Of a stretch of 64,000 nucleotides of DNA, positions 16,916-26,202 are shown piece by piece; within the stretch, counting starts at the first letter, position 1; the number at the start of each line of letters is the position of its first letter. The DNA is from Curtobacterium sp. MCBD17_035. Lineage in GTDB: Bacteria; Actinomycetota; Actinomycetes; Actinomycetales; Microbacteriaceae. The stretch spans positions 682,001 to 746,000 of the forward strand of contig NZ_CP126279.1 of assembly GCF_003234815.2 (NCBI RefSeq). Reading direction: 5' to 3'. The position numbers were made by a program, and so were the translations under genes. The notes beneath the pieces were generated by a model. It worked only from the letters and a program-made list of their open reading frames with translations, was not told the origin of the DNA and ran no database searches.

Positions 16916-17935
16916 CTACGCGGCGGCGGCGGCGGCGCGCGCGAGCAGTCCGAGCGTGTCGACCACCCGGTTCGAGAACCCCCACTCGTTGTCGTACCAG
17001 GCGACGACCTTGACGTGGCGGCCGCCGTCGACGCGCGTGAGGAGCGAGTCGAACACGCTCGACTCCGGACGCCCCGTGATGTCGGTCGACACGAGCGGGT
17101 CCGCCGTGTACGCGAGCACCCCGGCGAGTGGCCCGTCGGCAGCCGCACGGTAGGCGGCGTTCACCTCGTCGACCGTGACGTCACGGGCCACGACGGTGTT
17201 CAGCTCGACGATCGACCCCACGGGGACGGGCACCCGGATGGAGTCGCCCGAGAGCTTGCCGTCGAGTCGGGGGAGCACGAGTCCGATGGCCTTCGCGGCG
17301 CCGGTGGTCGTCGGGACGATGTTCACGCCCGCGGCCCGGGCTCGCCGGAGGTCCCGATGCGGGCCGTCCTGCAGGTTCTGCTCCTGCGTGTACGCGTGCA
17401 CGGTCGTCATGAACCCGTGCTCGATGCCGGCGAGGTCGTCGAGGACGCTCGCGAGCGGCGCGAGGGCGTTCGTCGTGCAGCTCGCGTTGCTGACGACGGT
17501 GTGCGTGGCGGGGTCGAACGCGTCGGTGTTCACGCCGTAGGCGAGAGTCACGTCCGCCCCGGTGGCCGGTGCGCTCACGAGCACGCGACGGGCGCCCGCC
17601 TCGAGGTGCTGCGCAGCGGCCTCCCGTGCCGTGAAGCGGCCGGTCGACTCGAGGACGACCTCGACGCCCAGGTCGGCCCAGGGCAGTGCCGACGGATCGC
17701 GCTCGGCGAGCACGCGGATCCGCTGACCGTCGACCACGAGCGTGTCGTCGTCGACCTCCACGCTCCCGTCGAAGGGTCCGAGTGCGGAGTCGTAGCGGAA
17801 CAGGTGGGCGAGGGTCGCGGGTGCGGTGAGGTCGTTGACGGCGACGACCTCGAGGTCCTCGCCGCCGCGGGCCAGGAGCGCGCGCAGGGTGTTGCGGCCG
17901 ATGCGGCCGAATCCGTTGATGCCGATGCGGGTCAT
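16916..17935 (-). CDS. gap: Glyceraldehyde-3-phosphate dehydrogenase, type I
   Basis: 339 residues, full length. Interconverts glyceraldehyde 3-phosphate and 1,3-bisphosphoglycerate with NAD in glycolysis. Visible are the Rossmann start TRIGINGFGRIGRNTLRALL, the acidic residue in VVAVNDLT that favours NAD, the catalytic cysteine in SNASCTTNALAPL, the general-base His in MTTVHAYTQ and the C-terminal WYDNEWGFSNRVVDT. The start at 17935 follows GGAAGGAACCCAC. It stands alone instead of in a gap-pgk-tpi cluster, so it may be a second GAPDH copy. Confidence 0.95.
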   Translation of the reverse strand: MTRIGINGFGRIGRNTLRALLARGGEDLEVVAVNDLTAPATLAHLFRYDSALGPFDGSVEVDDDTLVVDGQRIRVLAERDPSALPWADLGVEVVLESTGRFTAREAAAQHLEAGARRVLVSAPATGADVTLAYGVNTDAFDPATHTVVSNASCTTNALAPLASVLDDLAGIEHGFMTTVHAYTQEQNLQDGPHRDLRRARAAGVNIVPTTTGAAKAIGLVLPRLDGKLSGDSIRVPVPVGSIVELNTVVARDVTVDEVNAAYRAAADGPLAGVLAYTADPLVSTDITGRPESSVFDSLLTRVDGGRHVKVVAWYDNEWGFSNRVVDTLGLLARAAAAAA

Positions 17936-18028
17936 GTGGGTTCCTTCCGTTCCTCCGCTCATCGTCATCGAGCCGGGAGGGCCGCTCCAGTGGCAGGAAC
18001 GCCACGATCCGGGAGGATCGCGCCAGGG

Positions 18029-18976
18029 CTACTGCTGGAACGCGCGGCGGTAAGCGGTAGGGGAGATGCCGAGGATCCGCCGGAAGTGCAGACGCAGGTT
18101 GGCGTCCGTCCCGAGCCCCACGCGCGCGGCCACCTGGTCGACGGCGAGGTCGGAGCGTTCGAGCAGCTCCCGCGCCAGGTCGACGCGTGCCCGGAGCACC
18201 CACTGCATCGGCGTGGAGCCGGTGCTCGCCACGAAGCGGCGTGAGAAGGTCCGGGCGGACACGTTCGCGTGCGCGGCGAGGGCGTCGAGCGTCAGGGCGT
18301 CGCCGAGGTGACGCAACGCCCATTCACGCGTCGTCGCGAAGGTGTCGTCGGTCGGGTCCGGCACGGTCCGTTCGATGTACTGGGCCTGGCCGCCGCTCCG
18401 GTGGGGCGCGCTCACGAGCCGTCGGGCGACGTGGTTCGCGAGCCCGACGCCGTGGTCGCGTCGGACGATGTGGAGGCAGAGGTCGATGCCGCTCGCCGCC
18501 CCCGCGCTCGTGAGCACCGACCCCTCGTCGACGAAGAGCACGTCCTCGTCCACCTCGACGCCGGGGTACCGGTCCTGCAGCACCCGCGTGTAGTGCCAGT
18601 GGGTCGTCGCCCGGCGCCCGTCCAGGAGGCCCGCCGCAGCGAGCGCGAACGCCCCGGTGGAGATCGCGGCGACGCGCTTGCCGCGCTCGTGGGCACCGCG
18701 GAGTGCGGTGACGACCTCGGGAGGCGGTGGCGTGTCCGCCGGGAACCGGTACCCCGGCACGAACACGGTCTGCGCCCAGTCGACGGCCTCGAGCCCGCGC
18801 CCCACCGCGTAGGCGAGGCCGTCCCCGCCGCGGACGGTGCCGACGCTCGGGCCACAGACGCGCACCTCGTACGGCATGCTCGGCCGGTTGGCGAACACCT
18901 GGGCGGGGATCCCGACGTCGAGCGGCTTCGCGCCGGGCAACACGAGCACCGCCACACGGTGCGGTCGGACAGCCAT
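18029..18976 (-). CDS. GlxA-family AraC-type regulator
   Basis: 315 residues. Residues 1-180 are a DJ-1/PfpI-like domain (RVAVLVLPGAKPLDVGIPAQ; RVAAISTGAFALAAAGLLDG), with Ser-Thr-Gly at the place of the usual nucleophile, so it probably binds a ligand but is not an enzyme. The C-terminal 100 residues are an AraC DNA-binding domain with two helix-turn-helices (LDALAAHANVSARTFSRRF and VDQVAARVGLGTDANLRLHF). The domain order is that of GlxA regulators. Start at 18976 (MAVRPHRV) fits the domain boundary. It lies between gap and the divergent MFS gene at 19078, its most likely target. Confidence 0.9.
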   Translation of the reverse strand: MAVRPHRVAVLVLPGAKPLDVGIPAQVFANRPSMPYEVRVCGPSVGTVRGGDGLAYAVGRGLEAVDWAQTVFVPGYRFPADTPPPPEVVTALRGAHERGKRVAAISTGAFALAAAGLLDGRRATTHWHYTRVLQDRYPGVEVDEDVLFVDEGSVLTSAGAASGIDLCLHIVRRDHGVGLANHVARRLVSAPHRSGGQAQYIERTVPDPTDDTFATTREWALRHLGDALTLDALAAHANVSARTFSRRFVASTGSTPMQWVLRARVDLARELLERSDLAVDQVAARVGLGTDANLRLHFRRILGISPTAYRRAFQQ

Positions 18977-19077
18977 CCTGCGACGGTAGCCCGAACCCGC
19001 GAACACTCGACGCGCGTCCAGCGTACGGTCACCGGTGCGTGCCGCCGAGGGGTGGCCGTGCGAGGAGGAACACCGAC

Positions 19078-20568
19078 ATGAGCAGCACCGGCGCCGTTCG
19101 TGATCAGCCGACCAGGAGTCTCGTCCCGGCTCGGATGGATCGCTTGCCCTGGACCCGGTTCCACTGGTCGATCGTGGTCGGCCTCGGGATCTCGTGGGTC
19201 CTGGACGGTCTCGAGATCCAGATCGTGTCGAACGCGGGATTCCAGAAGCCGCTCGGCCTCTCGACCCAGGAGGTCGCCGACCTCGGCACGATCTACCTGT
19301 TCGGACAGGTCATCGGCGCGCTCGTGTTCGGGCGGCTCTCGGACCGGCTGGGTCGACGGAAGCTGTTCCTCCTGACGCTCGCGATCTACCTCGTCGGATC
19401 GGGGATCGCCGGGTTCGCGCCGGACTTCGCGTTCCTCGCGGTGTTCCGGTTCGTGGCCGGCCTCGGTATCGGTGGCGAGTACGCGGCGATCAACTCCGCG
19501 ATCGACGAGCTCATCCCGTCGCGGTTCCGCGGACACGTGGACATCGCGATCAACGGCACGTACTGGGGCGGTGCCGCGATCGGTGCGGCCGCGAACATCT
19601 ACCTGCTCAACACCGCGAACTTCTCGGAGAACGTCGGCTGGCGCATCGGGTTCTTCATCGGCCCGGTGCTCGGCATCCTCATCATCTTCCTGCGGCGACA
19701 CATCCCGGAGAGTCCGAGATGGCTCATGACCCACGGGCGCGAGCAGGAGGCCGACGACACCGTGACCCGGATCGAGGCCGAGGTCGAGCGGGAGTCGGGC
19801 CGACCGCTCGAGCGGGTCGACGAGTCGAAGGCGATGGAGGTCACGCCGCTCGATCGCGTCGGCTTCCGCACGATCGTCGGTGTGCTGTTCCGGCAGTACC
19901 CAACGCGGACGCTCGTGGGCGCGACCATGATGATCACGCAGTCGTTCCTGTACAACGCGATCTTCTTCACGTACGCGCTCGTGCTCACGAACTTCTACGG
20001 CCTGCAGACCTCGCAGACGTCGATCTACTTCTTCCCGTTCGCGATCGGCAACCTGCTCGGGCCGCTCGTGCTCGGTCGCCTGTTCGACACCTGGGGCCGT
20101 CGGCAGATGATCTTCCTGACCTACCTGGTCTCGGGGATCGTGCTGGCCGTCTCGGCGTTCATGTTCCAGGCCGACGCGATCAGCGCCACCTGGCAGACCG
20201 TGTTCTGGTGCGTCTCGTTCTTCTTCGCGTCGGCCGGCGCGTCGAGCGCGTACCTGACGGTGAGCGAGATCTTCCCGCTCGAGCTGCGGTCGCAGGCGAT
20301 CTCGTACTTCTTCGCCCTCGCGCAGATCTTCGGCGCGGTCGCGCCCCTCATCTACGGCGCGTTCATCGGCGACGGGTCGAGCCGCACCCCGCTGTTCTGG
20401 GGGTACCTCATGGGCGCTGCGATCATGGTGCTCGGTGGTGTGATCGCCCTGATCTTCGGGGTGGACGCGGCGCGGAAGGGCCTGGAGTCCGTCACGCAGC
20501 CGCTCTCGGTCGTGGGAGGCGGGGCGCGCACGAGCGACCGGGCCGACCGGGCTCGCGCGCGCCGGTAG
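19078..20568 (+). CDS. MFS transporter, sugar-porter type
   Basis: 496 residues with about 12 membrane helices. Signature loops are present: GRLSDRLGRRKLFLL after helix 2, RFVAGLGIGGEYAAINSAID in helix 4, PESPRWLMTHGREQEADD ending the first half, and RLFDTWGRRQMIFL in the second half. PESPRWL and the G-R-R loops indicate the sugar-porter or aromatic-acid branch of proton symporters; the substrate is unknown. ATG 19078 follows CGAGGAGGAACACCGAC. Divergent from the GlxA-type regulator with about 100 bases between. Confidence 0.9.
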   Translation: MSSTGAVRDQPTRSLVPARMDRLPWTRFHWSIVVGLGISWVLDGLEIQIVSNAGFQKPLGLSTQEVADLGTIYLFGQVIGALVFGRLSDRLGRRKLFLLTLAIYLVGSGIAGFAPDFAFLAVFRFVAGLGIGGEYAAINSAIDELIPSRFRGHVDIAINGTYWGGAAIGAAANIYLLNTANFSENVGWRIGFFIGPVLGILIIFLRRHIPESPRWLMTHGREQEADDTVTRIEAEVERESGRPLERVDESKAMEVTPLDRVGFRTIVGVLFRQYPTRTLVGATMMITQSFLYNAIFFTYALVLTNFYGLQTSQTSIYFFPFAIGNLLGPLVLGRLFDTWGRRQMIFLTYLVSGIVLAVSAFMFQADAISATWQTVFWCVSFFFASAGASSAYLTVSEIFPLELRSQAISYFFALAQIFGAVAPLIYGAFIGDGSSRTPLFWGYLMGAAIMVLGGVIALIFGVDAARKGLESVTQPLSVVGGGARTSDRADRARARR

Positions 20569-20583
20569 GCGCGGCTCCGCGCC
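20568..20583 (+). terminator. Possible weak terminator hairpin
   Basis: GGCGCGG at 20568-20574 and CCGCGCC at 20577-20583 pair immediately after the MFS stop. The loop is only two bases and no T-run follows. Confidence 0.3.
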
Positions 20584-20957
20584 GCTCGGGGTTCGACTTC
20601 GTACTTCGTATCCCGTATTCAGGATGTTTGGCGCATCGAACGGTCGCCTGGCAGCCTTCCGGTTCGAGCGTGTGGAAGCCACGCGCTCCGGACCAGGGGC
20701 GGAGGCGACATGGGGTCAGCGCAGGGCGGAGTCGAACCGGGGCGAGCGCGGGGCATCCAGGTCGGTGCGGTGGCGTGGACGGGTGCGGTGGCGCGGACGA
20801 CCGTCGTCGGGGTCGGCCGGACGGCTGCGATCGGCAGCTGCGGCAGCGCCCGCGATCTGAAGTGCTGCCCCGTCCACATCGAGGGTCCGAGTGCGCTCGT
20901 CCCGAGTCGGCACATCCAGCGGGGCACGGGCCGATGCCGCTGAGTGAGGGTGTCGTG
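20584..20957. other. Spacer upstream of GntR gene
   Basis: About 370 bases without a supported gene. Near 20597-20630 it has a more A/T-rich run with the repeated element TTCGTA (ACTTCGTACTTCGTATCC), which could be promoter or operator sequence. Confidence 0.4.
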
Positions 20958-21821
20958 ATGCACCGCTCAGATCGCACCCCGGTCCCGGGTGGACGGACGA
21001 CGTCCCCCGCCGATGGTGGTGCGCGGAACAACGCTGCGCCAGCCGCCGGGCTCGGTCGGTCAGCGACGGGCGCGGGTGCTGTCGGGCCCGACACCGGCGT
21101 CGTGCCGATCGACGAGACGCCGGGTGCGGGCATGACCGGTCCGGACGCAGGGGTGGGTGGCGCGGTGCGCCGTGACCTCCTGCGCGACGCGGTGTTCACG
21201 CGGCTGGTCCACCGGATCCTGCGCGGGGAGTACCGGTCCGGGCAGCGGTTGCGGCTCGACGGGATCGCCGCCGAACTCGGGGTGTCCCGGACTCCGGTGC
21301 GCGAGGCCCTCGTCCCGCTCGAGGCGTTGCGGCTCGTCCAGGTACAGCGTTACGTCGGCGTGGTCATCGCGCCCTGGACGCCGGCGCACATGCTCGAGCG
21401 GGTGCAGATCGCGCAGGGTCTGCTCGCGGTGCCGTACCCGACATCGTCCATCGAGCGTCATCGGAGCGACCCGCCGGTCGACGTCGGAGCGTTCGATGCG
21501 ACCGCGCTCCGGGCCTGCCGATCCGACGCCGGTCGGTTCGCCGTCCTCGCCGAGTGGACGCTCCGGCGCCTCGATCGCCCGGTGAGTGCGGACTGGCTCG
21601 CGGCGCAGCTGCCCGTGCTCGACGCCTTCTACATGCGTGAGGTCGCCGGCCGGCACGGGTTGGACGTCGCCGTCGGGGCCGCGGAACGCGCGAGCTCGCT
21701 GGCGTCAGCGCTCGGGGCGGTGTGGGACGAGGACCTCGTCGCGGCCATCCGTCACCTCGACGCCTTCGCCGACGCGCTCGCTGCGTTCGACCGAGGGACC
21801 CACAGACGCGACCTCCACTGA
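20958..21821 (+). CDS. GntR-family transcriptional regulator
   Basis: 287 residues. The first 70 are Gly/Ala/Pro-rich and disordered. Residues 75-140 form the GntR winged helix (FTRLVHRILRGEYRSGQRLR then LDGIAAELGVSRTPVREAL and LRLVQVQRYVGVVIAPW). The C-terminal region is helical and FCD-like in length but lacks an obvious metal triad. The regulated gene is not evident; the MFS gene upstream ends 390 bases before. ATG 20958 or GTG 20955 both follow GTGAGGGTG. A shorter start inside the disordered part cannot be excluded. Confidence 0.8.
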   Translation: MHRSDRTPVPGGRTTSPADGGARNNAAPAAGLGRSATGAGAVGPDTGVVPIDETPGAGMTGPDAGVGGAVRRDLLRDAVFTRLVHRILRGEYRSGQRLRLDGIAAELGVSRTPVREALVPLEALRLVQVQRYVGVVIAPWTPAHMLERVQIAQGLLAVPYPTSSIERHRSDPPVDVGAFDATALRACRSDAGRFAVLAEWTLRRLDRPVSADWLAAQLPVLDAFYMREVAGRHGLDVAVGAAERASSLASALGAVWDEDLVAAIRHLDAFADALAAFDRGTHRRDLH

Positions 21822-21886
21822 ACGGCTGCCATCGCGGAACTCGGCTACCGCTGCTAGCGTGATCGCAATTCGTGATAGGAGGGCCC

Positions 21887-22762
21887 ATGATGTTCGAGAC
21901 CGCACTGCTCACGAGCTTCCTCGCCGTGGAGCGCACGGGGGGCTTCACCGCTGCTGCCAAGGACCTCGGTCTGCGGCAGTCGACGATCAGCGGACACGTC
22001 GCCCGACTCGAGCGACAGACCGGTCGGCAACTGTTCCGACGGGACACGCACGCCGTGGAGCTGACACCCGACGGCATGGCCATGGTCCGCTTCGCCCGCG
22101 AGATCCTCGCCGCACAGGGACAGGCCGAGGCGTACTTCACGGACACCGGACTCGCCGGTCACATCCGGTTCGGTGCGTCCGAGGACATCGTCGCGACCGG
22201 TCTGCCGGACATCCTGCTCGACTTCCGGAACGCGTACCCCTCGGTGGACCTCGACCTCCGGGTGGGGCTGACCGCGGAACTGCGCGAGGAGGTCCGGAGC
22301 AACCGGCTCGACCTCGCCCTCGTCAAGCGCCGTCCGAGCGAGGACGTCGGCGACCTGGTGTTCCGCGACCCGCTCGTGTGGGCCGGGCGCGAGGGTGAGG
22401 TCGTCGACCCGGACGAACCCGTGCACCTCGTCACCTACCCCGGGACGAGCGTGACCCGTGATGCCGCCGTCGCCGCGCTCGAGGGTGCCGGCCGGCCCTA
22501 CCGGATCACCTGCGTGTCCGCGAGCCAACAGGGCATCCGGGCAGCGGTGTACGCCGGGCTGGGCGTGACCGTGCACCCCGGGTCGATCCTCCCGGCCGGG
22601 TTGGTCCCACTGACCGGACTGCCGGACCCGGGCTGGACGGAGTTCACGCTCGTGTCGCGTGCCGGACCGCCGAGCGTCGCGATGTCGGAGCTCGTCAACG
22701 CGATCCGTACGGGCGCGGACCGCGTCATCAAGGGGCATTCGATCGCGCGCGCGGGGGCCTGA
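21887..22762 (+). CDS. LysR-family transcriptional regulator
   Basis: 291 residues. N-terminal winged helix: LLTSFLAVERTGGFTAAAKD, LGLRQSTISGHVARLERQTG, RQLFRRDTHAVELTPDG. A periplasmic-binding-like ligand domain follows (HIRFGASEDIVATGLPDILL and later GIRAAVYAGLGVTVHPGSIL). The start at 21887 is set by ATAGGAGG four bases upstream; ATG 21890 is also possible. It sits just after the GntR gene on the same strand. LysR proteins usually control a divergent neighbour; none is present, so its target is unknown. Confidence 0.92.
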   Translation: MMFETALLTSFLAVERTGGFTAAAKDLGLRQSTISGHVARLERQTGRQLFRRDTHAVELTPDGMAMVRFAREILAAQGQAEAYFTDTGLAGHIRFGASEDIVATGLPDILLDFRNAYPSVDLDLRVGLTAELREEVRSNRLDLALVKRRPSEDVGDLVFRDPLVWAGREGEVVDPDEPVHLVTYPGTSVTRDAAVAALEGAGRPYRITCVSASQQGIRAAVYAGLGVTVHPGSILPAGLVPLTGLPDPGWTEFTLVSRAGPPSVAMSELVNAIRTGADRVIKGHSIARAGA

Positions 22763-22890
22763 CGCTCCCTCGACGTGACCCCCATTCGGGGGCACGCCGA
22801 GGGGATCCCGGCGGTGGCCACCCGCTCGGGTATCGTCCCCGCGGACGACGGCACCCGAGCCGTCAGCCCGAACTGCCAGGAGGAAGCGTC

Positions 22891-24279
22891 GTGTCCGACT
22901 TCGACGACCTCACCGACCCGCGGCGGGAGCCGACGATCCTCCGAGGTCCGGGTGGTCGTGTGATCGGCGCACGGCACGGTCGACGGCACCGCGGGTTCCG
23001 GCCGGCGCGACTCCTGGTGGGTGTGGCGATGCTCGCCGGCATCAGTGTCGTGACCGCCGGCTCACTCACCGCCTACGCCGCCTACGACCTGGGGCACCGG
23101 ATCGCCCAGAACGCGGTCGACGTCGGGGGAGCGGGCGGGCAGAGCACCGACGGCGCGTTCAACGTCCTGGCCGTGGCTGCCGACAACGACCCCGGGCAGG
23201 GCACCGAGTACGGGCTCCGGCAGGCGACGCTCAACGACGCGAACGTGCTGCTGCACGTGTCCGCGGACCACACGCAGGCCGTCGCGATCAGCTTCCCCCG
23301 CGACCTGCTCGTCGACCAGCCGGCCTGCACGAGCCACGGGACGACGACTGCCGCGGTGCAGGACACCCCGCTCAACGAGGCGTACGGGCGCGGCGGCCTG
23401 GGCTGCGTGGTGAGGACCGTCGAGCAGGTCAGCGGACTGCGCATCCCGTACGCCGCGCAGATGAGCTTCGACGGCATCATCGGACTCTCCGACGCGATCG
23501 GGGGTGTCCCCGTCTGCGTGACGGACGACGTCGACGACCCGTACACGGGCCTCCGGTTACGCGCCGGCGAGCACACGGTGTCGGGGGCGACCGCGCTGGC
23601 GTTCCTCCGCGACCGCCACGGGATCGGCGACCAGAGCGACCTGTCCCGGATCTCGAGCCTGCAGCAGTTCCTGTCGTCGCTCGTGCGGAAGGTCAAGGGC
23701 AACGGCACGCTCGGCGATCCGGCGAAGCTGTACGGGCTGGCCCGCGTCGCCTCGCACACGGTCAAGCTCTCGACGACACTCACGGATCCGTCGACCATGG
23801 TCGCCATGGCGCGGACGTTCCAGGGCATCGGACTCGACCGCATCACGTTCGTGCAGTACCCGGGTGCCACAGACGACCCGGACCACCCCGGCAAGGTCGT
23901 TCCGGACTCCACGACCGCCCGCCAGCTCATGGCGGCGGTGCGCTCGGATCGGTCGTTCTCGCTCGCCGCGGGGTCGGTGGGCCGTGGGTCGGAGTCGGTC
24001 AGCGGTGGGTCGAGCGGGTCGGGTGGGTCCAGCGCGGCGGGCGGGTCCTCGGGTGCGAGCGGCGGTGGCTCAGGCGGCAGCGGCAGTGCGGGCTCCGGCG
24101 GCTCCGGCTCCGGTGGCTCCGGCTCCGACGCCGATTCCGGCTCCGGCTCCGGCTCCGGCTCGGCAGGGTCGGGAGGCGCGGGGCACGAGGGGACTTCAGC
24201 CTCCGCACGTCCCGAGACGATCAGCGGCGTGACCGGTCAGACCGCGCAGCAGCGGACCTGCGCGGTCGCGGCCGGTTGA
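22891..24279 (+). CDS. LCP-family (LytR-CpsA-Psr) cell-wall glycopolymer transferase
   Basis: 462 residues. A basic cytoplasmic start and one membrane helix (LLVGVAMLAGISVVTAGSLT, about 40-60) anchor an extracellular LCP domain: FNVLAVAADNDP, TQAVAISFPRDLLVD with the S-x-P-R-D motif, LNEAYGRGG, GIIGLSDAIGGVPVCV and FLRDRHGIGDQSDLSRISSL. The Arg and Asp residues bind the polyprenyl pyrophosphate. The enzyme links teichoic-acid-like or arabinogalactan-like polymers to peptidoglycan. Beyond about residue 370 comes a Gly/Ser-rich tail of 75 residues (GSGGSG repeats), unusual in length, ending in TAQQRTCAVAAG. Confidence 0.92.
   Translation: MSDFDDLTDPRREPTILRGPGGRVIGARHGRRHRGFRPARLLVGVAMLAGISVVTAGSLTAYAAYDLGHRIAQNAVDVGGAGGQSTDGAFNVLAVAADNDPGQGTEYGLRQATLNDANVLLHVSADHTQAVAISFPRDLLVDQPACTSHGTTTAAVQDTPLNEAYGRGGLGCVVRTVEQVSGLRIPYAAQMSFDGIIGLSDAIGGVPVCVTDDVDDPYTGLRLRAGEHTVSGATALAFLRDRHGIGDQSDLSRISSLQQFLSSLVRKVKGNGTLGDPAKLYGLARVASHTVKLSTTLTDPSTMVAMARTFQGIGLDRITFVQYPGATDDPDHPGKVVPDSTTARQLMAAVRSDRSFSLAAGSVGRGSESVSGGSSGSGGSSAAGGSSGASGGGSGGSGSAGSGGSGSGGSGSDADSGSGSGSGSAGSGGAGHEGTSASARPETISGVTGQTAQQRTCAVAAG
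24082..24175 (+). repeat. Gly-Ser coding simple repeat in LCP tail
   Basis: GGCTCC/GGCTCCGG units repeat imperfectly, encoding the flexible GSG linker at the C-terminal end of the LCP protein. Confidence 0.7.
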
Positions 24280-24466
24280 CGAGCCGGACCGGGCAGCGGA
24301 GCCGAATCGGTCGCGGCCGAGTGACCGGAGGAACACTCGGGTCGCGGACGCGACCACGAGGTGACGTGCGGGGTGAGCGGGGCCGGAGCCGGGCCTCCCG
24401 GCCGGTGTGCTCGTCGTACCGTCCTGCCCGAGTCGACACATCGTCGGCTCGGACAGGAGGAGTGCC

Positions 24467-26038
24467 ATGAGCGTCGTCCGAACCGTCAGCGTCCCGGCCC
24501 CCGACGGGAGTCCCGCGCACTGCTGGGCGGGGATGATGATCCCGCAGGCGGTCGTGCGGAACCCCCGGAACGGGCACGTCCTCATCGCGCGGTACCGGAC
24601 CGACCGGACGATGGGCGTGCTCGACGTCGACGTCTCCGCCGCGACGGCCCGCACCCGATCGGACACCACGCTGCTCGACGGTGCCGGCGCCGCCGTCGTG
24701 TTCGACCAGGGGCAGGCGACGGCGACGGCGAGCAACGGGAACATCAACGATTCGCACAACTCGGTGTCCGCGGTCGTCGACCGGCAGGGGGACCTGCACG
24801 TCACCGGGAACAACCACAACACCGCGCTCCGGTACTGGCGGACCACGTCGCCGGACGACCCGACCACGCTCCGGAGCAAGGACGCGCCGGGGCCCATGGA
24901 GGGCGTCTGGGTGGTGAAGGACCGCACGGGCGCCGAGGTCCGGCGGTACCTCGACGCCGGTGCGGAGCTCGGCGCCTGCAGCTACCCGACGTTCTTCCGA
25001 GGCCCCCAGGGGCAGGTGTTCCTGTCGTGGCGGAACGGGGAGTCCGGCCGCGGCAACCAGTTCCTCTACGGGTACGTCGAGTCGTCGAAGCGGTGGGTGA
25101 GCGTCGCGGGGGAGGACGTGCGGTACGCGCCGTACCCCGACGGCCGCATCCTGCTCGAGGGCATGTCGAGCGACGTCAGCCCCTATCCGAGCGTGCCGGT
25201 GCCCGGGCCCGACGGATGGTGGTGGATGGTGTGGGTCTGGCGCGGGGACCCGACGGACGCGGACACGAACGGAGGGCTCTCGGCGGCGCGGAGCCAGGAC
25301 CTGCGCCAGTGGTACGGCCTCGACGGGACGACGCTCCCGCCGACCATCACGTTCGGGACGCCTGGGGTCGTGGTGGATGACCTCCCACTCACCGGGAGCG
25401 GTCTGCTCAACGACGCGACGCGCATCGGGTTCGACCGTGCAGGGCGACCGGTCATCGCCTACTACAAGTACGTCGGCAGCGGGAGCGGGCGGACGACGCA
25501 GCTGTTCGTGGCCAGGCCGGACGGGGCCTCCCGGCAGTGGGTCGTGACGCAGGTGTCGGCCTGGAGCGGGGCCTACGACCTCGCCCGACTCGGCACCGCG
25601 CAGCAGGGCATCGCGGTGACGAGCGTGTCGACACCGGTTCCAGCAGCGGCACCGGACGACGTCGTCATCGGCTACGCGCGATCGAACGGACCGGCTCGCG
25701 CGATCACGGTGGCGAGCGGGGCGAGCGGGGCGAGCGGGGCGAGCGGGGCGAGCGTCGGCAGCGCACACAGCGTCGCGGACGCGCCCATCCCGACCACCAC
25801 GACCCCGCCCGAACTCACACAGCGGTCCGTCGACCCCGCGCGGTACCCCGGTCTGGCCGTGCGGACGGCCGTCACGGACGCCTTCGACGACAGCGGCCGC
25901 CGCGTCGCGTGGACGCTCCGGTGGGACGCGGGGCCGTACCGGAACGATGGGCGGGCGCCCGACGTCGCGTTCCCGGCCGAGGGGTCGCCCCTGACGCTGG
26001 TGCTCACCGACGTGGACGACTCGGGGGTCGCGGGGTAG
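24467..26038 (+). CDS. BNR-repeat-containing protein
   Basis: 523 residues. The series of segments FDQGQATATASNGNINDSHN, GDLHVTGNNHNTALRYWRT, SYPTFFRGPQGQVFLSWRNG, GGLSAARSQDLRQWYGLDG and NDATRIGFDRAGRPVIAYYK matches the BNR_4 beta-propeller family, seen in polysaccharide-active and uncharacterised proteins. No signal peptide is visible, so it may be cytoplasmic or exported another way. Near residue 415 a (GAS)n stretch splits the last part from the propeller. ATG 24467 follows CAGGAGGAGTGCC. Activity is unknown. Confidence 0.8.
   Translation: MSVVRTVSVPAPDGSPAHCWAGMMIPQAVVRNPRNGHVLIARYRTDRTMGVLDVDVSAATARTRSDTTLLDGAGAAVVFDQGQATATASNGNINDSHNSVSAVVDRQGDLHVTGNNHNTALRYWRTTSPDDPTTLRSKDAPGPMEGVWVVKDRTGAEVRRYLDAGAELGACSYPTFFRGPQGQVFLSWRNGESGRGNQFLYGYVESSKRWVSVAGEDVRYAPYPDGRILLEGMSSDVSPYPSVPVPGPDGWWWMVWVWRGDPTDADTNGGLSAARSQDLRQWYGLDGTTLPPTITFGTPGVVVDDLPLTGSGLLNDATRIGFDRAGRPVIAYYKYVGSGSGRTTQLFVARPDGASRQWVVTQVSAWSGAYDLARLGTAQQGIAVTSVSTPVPAAAPDDVVIGYARSNGPARAITVASGASGASGASGASVGSAHSVADAPIPTTTTPPELTQRSVDPARYPGLAVRTAVTDAFDDSGRRVAWTLRWDAGPYRNDGRAPDVAFPAEGSPLTLVLTDVDDSGVAG
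25711..25755 (+). repeat. Tandem 9-bp repeat, about five copies
   Basis: GGCGAGCGG repeats five times (the last ends in T), encoding Gly-Ala-Ser units within the BNR protein. It may vary in copy number by slippage. Confidence 0.85.
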
Positions 26039-26113
26039 GCGGTCGGGCGGGGCGGGCAGCGGTGGCTCAGAACCCGTAGAGCAGGGATCCGTGGAGCTCG
26101 ACGCCGGATACGG

Positions 26114-26202
26114 CGGAGACGGTGGGATTTGAACCCACGGTTCCCAAAAGGGAACTCCACCTTAGCAGGGTGGTGCACTAGGCCTGACTATGCGACGTCT
26201 CC
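26114..26202 (-). tRNA. tRNA-Ser(GCT)
   Basis: Acceptor arms GGAGACG and CGTCTCC pair with G as discriminator base at 26114, the serine identity base. The anticodon loop CTGCTAA gives anticodon GCT, reading AGC/AGT. A long variable arm (GTTCCCTTTTGGGAAC) and GTGGGTTCAAATCCCAC T-arm are present. CCA is not encoded. Confidence 0.97.
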
